A stretch of 64,000 bases of DNA from Giesbergeria sp. (GTDB lineage Bacteria; Pseudomonadota; Gammaproteobacteria; Burkholderiales; Burkholderiaceae_C): the NCBI GenBank assembly GCA_023150295.1, contig JAKLLE010000008.1, positions 1-64,000 on the forward strand. Reading direction: 5' to 3'. The notes beneath the pieces were generated by a model. It did no database searches and was not told where the DNA came from. It worked only from the letters and a program-made list of their open reading frames with translations. How positions within the stretch are numbered: the stretch's first letter is position 1; each line of letters opens with the position of its first letter. Of the stretch, positions 26,635 through 34,491 are shown in pieces. A program made the translations under genes and the position numbers.

Positions 26635-29501
26635 TGCAACAGACGCTGACGCCATATCAAAGCCTGTACTACGCGTGGCTGCTGACCCGACGCGCGGCGG
26701 GCGACTCTGTCGAGTCGCTCGCCTCTACCTTGGTGGACTCGCAGGTTGACCTCAACCCTCATCAGGTTGAGGCGGCCTTGTTCGCCTGTGCAAATCCACT
26801 ATCGCGCGGCGTCATCCTGGCTGATGAAGTGGGTCTCGGCAAAACCATCGAGGCAGGGCTGGTGATCTCCCAGCGCTGGGCTGAGCGCCGCCGTCGCATC
26901 CTGATCATCGTGCCCGCCAACCTGCGCAAGCAATGGCACCAGGAATTGCAAGAGAAGTTCAACTTGCAGGGTGTTCTGCTGGAGGCCAAGAGCTACAACG
27001 CCCTTCGCAAGCAAGACCGCCGCAACCCGTTCCAAGGCGCAACAGGCCCCGTCATCTGCTCGTACCAGTTCGCCAAGGCCAAGGCCGATGACATCAAGGC
27101 CGTCGAGTGGGATCTGGTGGTTCTGGACGAAGCCCACCGCCTGCGCAATGTCTACAAGACCAGCAACGTCATCGCCAAGACGCTGAAGGAGGCGCTGGCG
27201 CACGTTCACTCGAAGGTGCTGCTGACCGCCACTCCTCTGCAGAACTCGCTGCTGGAGCTGTACGGCCTTGTCAGCATGATCGATGACCGCGTGTTCGGTG
27301 ACATCGACAGCTTCCGCTCGCAGTTCACCGCGCAGCCCCGTGAGCAGGCTTTTGCAGCGCTGCGCTCCAGGCTTGCGACCGTGTGCAAGCGAACGCTGCG
27401 CAGGCAAGTCCAGCAGTACGTGCCATACACGGCACGGCGTGCCATGGTGGAGGAGTTCACGCCCTCGACCGAAGAGCGCGAACTCTCAAACTTGGTGGCC
27501 GACTACCTTCGCCGCCCAAACCTCAAAGCCCTGCCCGAGGGCCAGAGGCAGCTGATCTCACTCGTGCTGTGGAAGCTGCTGGCCTCGTCCACGCACGCTA
27601 TCGCAGGCGCGCTGGAGACAATGGCCAAGCGCCTCGAAGGCGAACTCGAAGCATCCCCAGATGTCCCTGATCTGGCGGAGGTACTCGACGACGACTACGA
27701 GTCACTCGACGAAACCGCAGACGAGTGGGATGGCGGCGCTGAGACCACAGACGCATCGCCAGCGGCCCAGCGCGACGCTATTGCACAGGAGATCGCCGAG
27801 CTACGGCACTTCAAGACCCTGGCAACCAACATCCGCGAGAACGCCAAGGGCACCGCGCTGCTGACCGCCCTAGACAAGGCGTTCGCCGAGCTTGAGCGGT
27901 TGGGAGCCGCCAAGAAGGCCATCATCTTCACCGAGTCCAAGCGCACTCAGGAGTACCTGCTCTCGCTTCTAGAGAAGACGCCCTACGGTGAAGGTATCGT
28001 GCTCTTCAACGGCACGAACAGCGATGCCCGTGCCCAAGCTGTCTACGCGGACTGGATCAAGCGCCACCAGGGCACCGACAAGATCACTGGCTCGCGCACG
28101 GCCGACACGCGCGCGGCCCTGGTGGAGCACTTCAAAGAGCGCGGCACGGTGATGATTGCCACCGAAGCAGGCGCTGAAGGCATCAACCTCCAGTTCTGCT
28201 CGCTGGTGATCAACTTTGACCTGCCATGGAACCCGCAACGGATCGAGCAGCGTATCGGTCGCTGCCATCGTTACGGACAGAAGTTTGACGTTGTAGTGGT
28301 CAACTTCGTTGACCGCAGCAATGAAGCCGACGCCCGCGTCTACGAGCTGCTGGACCAAAAGTTCCAACTCTTCGAAGGCGTGTTTGGTGCCAGCGACGAA
28401 GTTCTGGGCGCCATCGGGTCAGGCGTCGATTTCGAACGCCGCATTGCGGAGATCTACCAAAACTGTCGCGATCCTGAGGAGATCAAGACCAGCTTCGAGC
28501 AGCTGCAGCGCGACCTGTCCGGCGAGATCAACGAAGCCATGGTCAAAACGCGGCAGATCCTGCTTGAGAACTTCGATGAAGAGGTTCAGGACAAGCTGCG
28601 TGTACGAGCGGAAGCTAGTAGCGCGGCGCGAAGCAAGTACGAGCGCATGCTGCTGGACTTGACGCGAGCAGAGCTCACGGGACACGCAACATTCGATGAA
28701 GAAGGATTCGTCCTACAGCGACTCCCAAGCTCCGCACTTGCTGGTGTCGAGCTGGGACGGTACGAATTGCCCCGGAGATCAGGCGAATCGCATCTGTATC
28801 GGATCGGGCACCCACTCGCCGAGTGGGTAACAACCCAGGCCAAGTCCCGAAAGCTGCCGATGGCCAAACTGCTGTTTGACTACGGCGCCTACGGCACGCA
28901 GATCAGCACATTGAAGAACTATCGCGGTAAGTCTGGTTGGCTGTCCGTGAGCCTGATCGCCGTGGAAGCGCTGGGCAACTTAGAAGAGCGGCTTGTCGTG
29001 GCCGCCGTCACCGTTGACGGTTCACCGCTGGCCGAAGACGACCCCTCGAAACTCCTGCGCCTACCCGCGAAGCTGGAAGGGCCGTGCGATGGCAATGCCC
29101 CGGTGTCCGAACTCGCTGAGGACAGTCTGGGCCGCAGGATGGACATCTTGCGTGAGATCAACCAGCGCAATCTGGGCTACTTCGAGCAAGAGGTCCAGAA
29201 GCTGGACGACTGGGCCGACGACCTCAAGCTGGGCATCGAGCAGGAGATCAAGGAGATCGACCGGCAGATCAAAGAAGTCCGGCGTACGGCAGCCAGTGCG
29301 CCGACGCTGGACGAGAAGTTGTCGTGGCAAAAGAAACAACGTGAGCTTGAGAGTACGCGCACGAAGCTGCGTCGCGAACTCTTCAACAAACAAGATGAAA
29401 TCGAGGCCCAGCGCAACGACATCATCAGTCAGTTAGAAGGCCAGCTCAAACAACAAGTCAAAGAGCAGCCCCTTTTCTGTATTCAATGGGAGCTAATCTA
29501 A
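26634..29501 (+). CDS. SNF2/RapA-type DEAH helicase-translocase
   Basis: A 955-residue ATPase starting at ATG 26634, overlapping the Fic stop by one base and preceded by GGCGGAGGG. Walker A is EVGLGKT (65-71), motif II DEAH (165-168), motif III TATPLQNSL; the C-terminal RecA lobe has TEAGAEGINLQ and QRIGRCHRYGQ (motif VI). This is the RapA/DrmD-like branch of SNF2 translocases seen in several anti-phage systems. An acidic insert lies at about 350-390. The last 120 residues are highly charged and predicted coiled coil (QEVQKLDDWADDLKLGIEQE onward). No nuclease motif was found. It presumably moves on DNA for partner proteins. Its stop overlaps the next start (TAATG). Confidence 0.88.
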   Translation: MQQTLTPYQSLYYAWLLTRRAAGDSVESLASTLVDSQVDLNPHQVEAALFACANPLSRGVILADEVGLGKTIEAGLVISQRWAERRRRILIIVPANLRKQWHQELQEKFNLQGVLLEAKSYNALRKQDRRNPFQGATGPVICSYQFAKAKADDIKAVEWDLVVLDEAHRLRNVYKTSNVIAKTLKEALAHVHSKVLLTATPLQNSLLELYGLVSMIDDRVFGDIDSFRSQFTAQPREQAFAALRSRLATVCKRTLRRQVQQYVPYTARRAMVEEFTPSTEERELSNLVADYLRRPNLKALPEGQRQLISLVLWKLLASSTHAIAGALETMAKRLEGELEASPDVPDLAEVLDDDYESLDETADEWDGGAETTDASPAAQRDAIAQEIAELRHFKTLATNIRENAKGTALLTALDKAFAELERLGAAKKAIIFTESKRTQEYLLSLLEKTPYGEGIVLFNGTNSDARAQAVYADWIKRHQGTDKITGSRTADTRAALVEHFKERGTVMIATEAGAEGINLQFCSLVINFDLPWNPQRIEQRIGRCHRYGQKFDVVVVNFVDRSNEADARVYELLDQKFQLFEGVFGASDEVLGAIGSGVDFERRIAEIYQNCRDPEEIKTSFEQLQRDLSGEINEAMVKTRQILLENFDEEVQDKLRVRAEASSAARSKYERMLLDLTRAELTGHATFDEEGFVLQRLPSSALAGVELGRYELPRRSGESHLYRIGHPLAEWVTTQAKSRKLPMAKLLFDYGAYGTQISTLKNYRGKSGWLSVSLIAVEALGNLEERLVVAAVTVDGSPLAEDDPSKLLRLPAKLEGPCDGNAPVSELAEDSLGRRMDILREINQRNLGYFEQEVQKLDDWADDLKLGIEQEIKEIDRQIKEVRRTAASAPTLDEKLSWQKKQRELESTRTKLRRELFNKQDEIEAQRNDIISQLEGQLKQQVKEQPLFCIQWELI

Positions 29502-32500
29502 TGTCAAAAAGGGAGATCGCCAGAGGTTCAGTCTGGCGCCAGTGGGATCTGCACGTGCACACACCGGCGTCCTTCCACTGGACAGGCAAGAAGTTCGACG
29601 GAGACATGTCCTCTCCTGAGAACCGCACGCTGATCGACGAAATGATCGAGGCGATGAATGCCGCTGAGCCGGCCGTTTTCGCGATCATGGACTACTGGAC
29701 GTTTGACGGATGGTTCGCGCTCAAGCGCCGACTGGCCGAACCTGGCGCACCCGCGCTGAAGAAGATCGTATTTCCAGGTATCGAACTGCGACTCTCCGCC
29801 CCAACGACCAAGCGTCTCAACGCACACGTCATCTTCGCAGAGACGATCCCAGACCACCATCTGCGCGAGTTCTTGTCTGACTTGAAGCTTGAACGCACGG
29901 ACAGGGCCGTGTCCAAAGAGTCCCTGATCGACTTGGCAAGAGGCACGGCTGAAGACATGCTCTTGAAGAAGGGGTACAAAAAGGCGGCTGTAGACGGGGA
30001 CGACAAAGAAGCCTTGATGGCTGGGTACAAGCTGGCAGAGGTGAAGGCTGACAGCTACAAAGCCGCCATCAAGAAGGTTCCCGACGGACAAGCCATCGGA
30101 TTCATGCCATTCGATACGAGTGATGGCCTGACAGAGGTGAAATGGGAGGACCACTATGCCTACTTCCTCGGTCTCCTTGAGTCGTCTCCCATCTTTGAGT
30201 CACGCAATGCCGAGCTCAGAACTGCATTCCTCTGTGAGGAAACGCCGAAAAACAAGGCTTGGATCGGCAACTTCAAGCATGGTCTCAAGAGCATCCCGAG
30301 GCTCGTTGTATCTGGCAGCGATGCACACTGTTTCGTCGGCGTCGCCGGCGACAACGACCGCCGTGGGTACGGCGACTTCCCTTCAGGCAAAAAGACCTGG
30401 ATCAAAGCTGACCTGTCGTTCCATGGATTGAAGCAGGCGATCCTGGAACCGGCCAAACGGTCGTTCATTGGAGAAAAGCCACCCAAGCTCCAGGCTGTGG
30501 AGACCAGCAAGACTCACTTCATCGAGTCGATAGAAGTTACCAAGACGGGCACCAAGACTGGTATCGGCAACTGGCTGCACGGCTGCGATCTGCCGCTCAA
30601 TCCTGACCTTGTTGCCATCATCGGCAACAAGGGCAGCGGCAAGAGCGCCCTGGCCGATATCCTCGCAACTCTTGGACACTCCCGACAGGCAAAACACTTC
30701 AGCTTTCTGAAGACTGATCGCTTTCTGGGCAAGAGTGGAGATCCAGCACGTCAGTTCACCGGGACCCTGACCTGGCGCGATGAGAGTACCGAGAGTCGTC
30801 CGCTGAACGAGCCCCCGGCACCGGACAAACAAGAGCTGGTCAGATACATCCCTCAGCACTACTTCGAAGAGCTCTGCAACGATCACGTTTCCGGAAAGTC
30901 AGACGCGTTTGAGAAGGAGTTGCGAGCCGTCATCTTCTCGCATACCAGCGAGGAGATGCGTCTTGGTGCGCTCGATTTCGATCAGCTCACCGAACAGCAA
31001 GAACAAGCACTGAGAAATCGACTGGGGGAGTTCCGCAAGGAGCTGAAGACCCTCAACGCCAGCATCGCTCGGATTGAAGACCAGCTCCAACCGATTGAGG
31101 AGAAGAAGCTGACGGACCAGTTGCTGGTCAAGACACGCGAGATCGACGAGCACCAGAAGATCAAGCCAGCGGAAGTTGCCCCGCCGCCTGAAACCCTGGA
31201 ACCCGAGCAGAAGGAAGCCGCCGAAGCGCTTGCGGCCACGGCTCAAAAAATCGAAGCATCTACCAAGCGTACGCAGCAGATCCAGTCGGAACTCACCTCA
31301 ATCGCTAAGAAGCAGAAGGCGATAGCCAATGCAAAGGAGCAACTGCGACTACTCCAGCGCGCCTACGAGCAAGCCCAGCAACAGGTTGCTGAAGATCTCC
31401 AGCTTGCGGGCTTGAACTGGGCCGACGTGGCTAAGCTGGAGATTAAGACCAGTTTGCTCGATGAACGGTCTACAGCCCTCACTGCGGAGCAGTCGACTTT
31501 GCAGACCGAGGCTGGCACTTTGGCCAGCGCCCTCGGGACTCTCGAAGAAGAGAAGAAGTTACACGCGACCAAACTCAACGCCCGTCAACAGCAGTTCGAA
31601 ACCTACCAACGCCAGCTCGCAGAATGGACTAAGAAGCTGGATGCTCTGACTGGCACACCGACTGACCCGGACACCAAGGTAGGCCTGGAAACCAGACTGG
31701 CCCAGATCAAAGAGTTGCCTGCCAAGCGCGTGGAACTGCAAGCAGCGCGACTTCAGCTGACGGCCGAAATCTTTGAATCCTTGGACGCCCAAAGGAAGGC
31801 GCGAGAAGAGCTCTTCAAGCCGGTGCAAGACTTGATCAAAGCGAATGACTTGATCCGCGAGGACTACCGGCTTCAGTTCCAGGCGACGCTGGCCGCTTCG
31901 GCCGAGGCCATCGCAGAACGCCTCTTCGCTTTGATCAAACAAACCTCAGGTGTGCTGCGCGGCCAAGACGAGGCTCTATTGACGGTCAAGAAGCTGTTTG
32001 ATGGCCACGACTTGAACGCCAAGCAAGGCGCCCTGGCCTTTGCGACTGCCTTGCATGAAACGCTTGAACAGGCGGCCAAGGGGCCTGGCGCTGAGATCGG
32101 TATTGCCAGCCTGCTGAAGAAGGACCAATCGGCAGTTTCGGTCTACGACTTGATTTTCGGGCTCGATTTTCTTGAGCCACGGTATTCACTGCTCTTCCAG
32201 GATACACAGATTGAGCAGCTGTCTCCCGGACAGCGCGGCGCGCTTTTGTTGATCTTCTATTTGCTGGTGGACAACGGCAAGACACCCATCATCCTGGACC
32301 AGCCAGAAGAAAACCTGGACAACGAGACGGTGTTCCGCCTCTTGGTTCCGGTGCTAACTGAGGCCAAAAAGAAGCGCCAGATCATCATGGTCACTCATAA
32401 CCCGAACCTGGCGGTGGTCTGTGACGCCGAGCAGATTATTCATGCATCGTTTGATCGAGCCTCAAACTGCAGGGTCAATTACGTAGCTGGCTCATTGGAA

Positions 32501-32584
32501 AACCCGACGCTAAACAGCGCCGTTGTAACCGTACTCGAAGGCACCAAGCCAGCATTCAACAATCGCTCTGGGAAGTACCACTGA
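29501..32584 (+). CDS. PHP domain - SMC-like ABC ATPase (TrlF/PplA-like defence protein)
   Basis: A 1027-residue protein from ATG 29501; an ATG at 29486 exists but the GGGAG ribosome binding site lies downstream of it. The N-terminal PHP phosphoesterase domain has metal-binding LHVHT (His18, His20) and GSDAH (Asp274, His276). Next comes an ABC ATPase head with Walker A IIGNKGSGKS (373-382), a coiled-coil middle of about 350 residues rich in Glu/Gln/Lys, then signature LSPGQRG (from 907), Walker B IILDQPEEN (from 930) and the H-loop His in VTHNPN. This is an SMC/Rad50-like ATPase joined to a possible phosphoesterase or nuclease. Related PHP-ATPases occur as anti-phage genes. The substrate is unknown. 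Confidence 0.85.
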   Translation: MSKREIARGSVWRQWDLHVHTPASFHWTGKKFDGDMSSPENRTLIDEMIEAMNAAEPAVFAIMDYWTFDGWFALKRRLAEPGAPALKKIVFPGIELRLSAPTTKRLNAHVIFAETIPDHHLREFLSDLKLERTDRAVSKESLIDLARGTAEDMLLKKGYKKAAVDGDDKEALMAGYKLAEVKADSYKAAIKKVPDGQAIGFMPFDTSDGLTEVKWEDHYAYFLGLLESSPIFESRNAELRTAFLCEETPKNKAWIGNFKHGLKSIPRLVVSGSDAHCFVGVAGDNDRRGYGDFPSGKKTWIKADLSFHGLKQAILEPAKRSFIGEKPPKLQAVETSKTHFIESIEVTKTGTKTGIGNWLHGCDLPLNPDLVAIIGNKGSGKSALADILATLGHSRQAKHFSFLKTDRFLGKSGDPARQFTGTLTWRDESTESRPLNEPPAPDKQELVRYIPQHYFEELCNDHVSGKSDAFEKELRAVIFSHTSEEMRLGALDFDQLTEQQEQALRNRLGEFRKELKTLNASIARIEDQLQPIEEKKLTDQLLVKTREIDEHQKIKPAEVAPPPETLEPEQKEAAEALAATAQKIEASTKRTQQIQSELTSIAKKQKAIANAKEQLRLLQRAYEQAQQQVAEDLQLAGLNWADVAKLEIKTSLLDERSTALTAEQSTLQTEAGTLASALGTLEEEKKLHATKLNARQQQFETYQRQLAEWTKKLDALTGTPTDPDTKVGLETRLAQIKELPAKRVELQAARLQLTAEIFESLDAQRKAREELFKPVQDLIKANDLIREDYRLQFQATLAASAEAIAERLFALIKQTSGVLRGQDEALLTVKKLFDGHDLNAKQGALAFATALHETLEQAAKGPGAEIGIASLLKKDQSAVSVYDLIFGLDFLEPRYSLLFQDTQIEQLSPGQRGALLLIFYLLVDNGKTPIILDQPEENLDNETVFRLLVPVLTEAKKKRQIIMVTHNPNLAVVCDAEQIIHASFDRASNCRVNYVAGSLENPTLNSAVVTVLEGTKPAFNNRSGKYH

Positions 32585-32585
32585 C

Positions 32586-32720
32586 ATGGTGTTCCTGCCG
32601 GCCCCCAATACTTCCAAGCCCAGCGCTGGTACCAGAGGACAAGATTGCCTCTCTGCCAAGCCGCGCGATGTGAGCGCACGAGTTGAAGCAGCGCATTTTT
32701 CTTCACTGATTGGGCGTTGA
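32586..32720 (+). CDS. Possible 44-residue small protein in the defence operon
   Basis: ATG 32586 lies two bases after the PHP-ATPase stop and is open for 44 codons to a TGA at 32718-32720, five bases before the AIPR start. The peptide begins MVFLPAPNTSKPSAGTRGQD and ends FSSLIGR. It fills the only sizeable gap in an otherwise tightly packed operon. I recognise no family, and the sequence could equally be a leader segment or a decayed remnant. Confidence 0.25.
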   Translation: MVFLPAPNTSKPSAGTRGQDCLSAKPRDVSARVEAAHFSSLIGR

Positions 32721-32724
32721 CTTT

Positions 32725-34491
32725 ATGGCAACAGCACCAATTCGCCCGCTTGAACTAGACCTGCTGTGCCACAAGCTGGACGCAGACTACGCAGCGCTCA
32801 TCACGGGGACGGGCACGAGCCCGGAGTCCCGCCGCAGCAATTTCCTGTCCAAGGCGATTGCGGCATTCGTACTCCATGAAGCTGCTGGCGCGACCATAGA
32901 AGAGGCCGTCGCCGCGAGCATCGACGGCGGCCTGGACCACGGTATCGACTCGGTGTTCGTGGCCAACGATCAGACCATCTGGCTTGTTCAGTCGAAGTAC
33001 AAGGAGTCCGGCTCCGGCGAACCCGAGCTTGGAGATGTGTCCAAGTTTCGAGATGGCGTCACCGATCTCATCCAGGGACGCTGGGGCCGGTTCAACAACG
33101 CACTTCAGAACCGCAGCGGTGCAATTGCCAATGCATTGAACAGCGGCGTCTGCAAGGTCAAGGTAGTACTCGCCTACTCCGGTACGGCAGTGTCGGATGA
33201 CCGAAGGGACATCTTTGCCGACCTGGAGCGTTCGTTCAACGGGCCGAATCCGGGATTCCTGCGCTGCCATGCTTACGGGCTCACCACCCTTCACGATCTC
33301 CACTTGGACGGCATCTCTGCCGAAGCCATAGAAGCCGATGTCGAACTGAAGGACTTCGGGCATACCCAGGCACCTTACAAGGCGTTCTACGGCCGCATGG
33401 AGGCCAAGCGCCTTGCCGAACTATGGGTGCAGTACGAAGACCGCCTGGTTGACCGCAACATCCGACGCTTCAAGGGAACGACAACCGTCAACGCTGGCCT
33501 GACGGAGACCCTGCAACAGGAGCCAGAGCACTTCTTCTATTTCAACAATGGCGTCACGTTCCTCTGTGAGGCCATCAATGAGCAGCATCCTCGCGACCCC
33601 CATCGGGAGTCAGGAAGGTTTCATGTGCGAGGGCTTTCCATCATCAACGGCGCTCAGACCGTGGGTGCCATAGCCAAAGAACCCATCGCCCACTACGACG
33701 CCAATCCCGCCATGGTGATGGCGACTTTCGTGTGCCTGGACAACGCGCCTGACGGCTTTGGCGATCAGGTAACGCAGTCCCGGAACCGTCAGAACGCGGT
33801 TGACTTGGAAGACTTCGCCGCACTGGATGAGCGGCAAGCCATGTGGCAGCAGACGCTGAAGATGGCCGGTATCGAGTACATCGTCAAGCACGGTCAGGAC
33901 GATGCGCCGCCATCCCCAACCAGTTTCAGCGCCCGAGAGCTGGCTCCGTTTTTAGCCTGCACCGTCACGACGAACGATTGGCAGGATTACCTGGTCGCAG
34001 CGAAGTCAGACAAGAAGCGGTTGTTCGGACGAGAGGGTCTCGTCCCTGCGACCGATCCGTTACGTCAGTCCTACGAGCGTTTGTTCGCCGACTCACTGAC
34101 GGCCAAGCAGATGTGGCGCATTGCCCAGATCGGTCGTGCCGTCATCGGCAAGGTTCGAGATCGTGCGAGTGCCGAGGGCGATCCCCAAGGGTTGCCGGCC
34201 GGCACGTTGCCCGCCAGAGAGGTGCTGGCCCACGGTGCGTGGATGGTGCTGCACGTGATCTTCATCCGGCTGCAACTGCACAACGGCGCCGAGTTGAATC
34301 TCAACACGGACGAGCTGACGGCGCTCTCTCGTGAGATCGACTTGGTGGCAGATCGCTTGGTCACCGTCGTTCAAGCAGTCCAGTGGAACAAGCAAGCTCG
34401 CAGCGTCTTTGAAAACAAAACGGACTGTCGATCCGTGAAAGGCCGTTTGATGGCGGCCTTGGCGCAGCAGAACCAGGGAGGAAATCAATAG
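32725..34491 (+). CDS. AIPR family (abortive infection phage resistance) protein
   Basis: A 588-residue protein from ATG 32725. The N-terminal region has a restriction-endonuclease-like pattern: GIDSVFV then WLVQSKYKESG (Asp75, Gln89, Lys91), the D...QxK form of the PD-(D/E)XK site. The central AIPR domain carries FNNGVTFLCEAI and GLSIINGAQTVGAI, the family signature, and SRNRQNAVDLEDFAALDERQ. AIPR proteins accompany GHKL/MutL-like ATPases in other defence loci, and here a GHKL gene follows directly. Its TAG stop overlaps the GTG start of that gene (TAGTG), so the two are almost certainly made together. DNA or RNA cleavage is inferred. Confidence 0.85.
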   Translation: MATAPIRPLELDLLCHKLDADYAALITGTGTSPESRRSNFLSKAIAAFVLHEAAGATIEEAVAASIDGGLDHGIDSVFVANDQTIWLVQSKYKESGSGEPELGDVSKFRDGVTDLIQGRWGRFNNALQNRSGAIANALNSGVCKVKVVLAYSGTAVSDDRRDIFADLERSFNGPNPGFLRCHAYGLTTLHDLHLDGISAEAIEADVELKDFGHTQAPYKAFYGRMEAKRLAELWVQYEDRLVDRNIRRFKGTTTVNAGLTETLQQEPEHFFYFNNGVTFLCEAINEQHPRDPHRESGRFHVRGLSIINGAQTVGAIAKEPIAHYDANPAMVMATFVCLDNAPDGFGDQVTQSRNRQNAVDLEDFAALDERQAMWQQTLKMAGIEYIVKHGQDDAPPSPTSFSARELAPFLACTVTTNDWQDYLVAAKSDKKRLFGREGLVPATDPLRQSYERLFADSLTAKQMWRIAQIGRAVIGKVRDRASAEGDPQGLPAGTLPAREVLAHGAWMVLHVIFIRLQLHNGAELNLNTDELTALSREIDLVADRLVTVVQAVQWNKQARSVFENKTDCRSVKGRLMAALAQQNQGGNQ

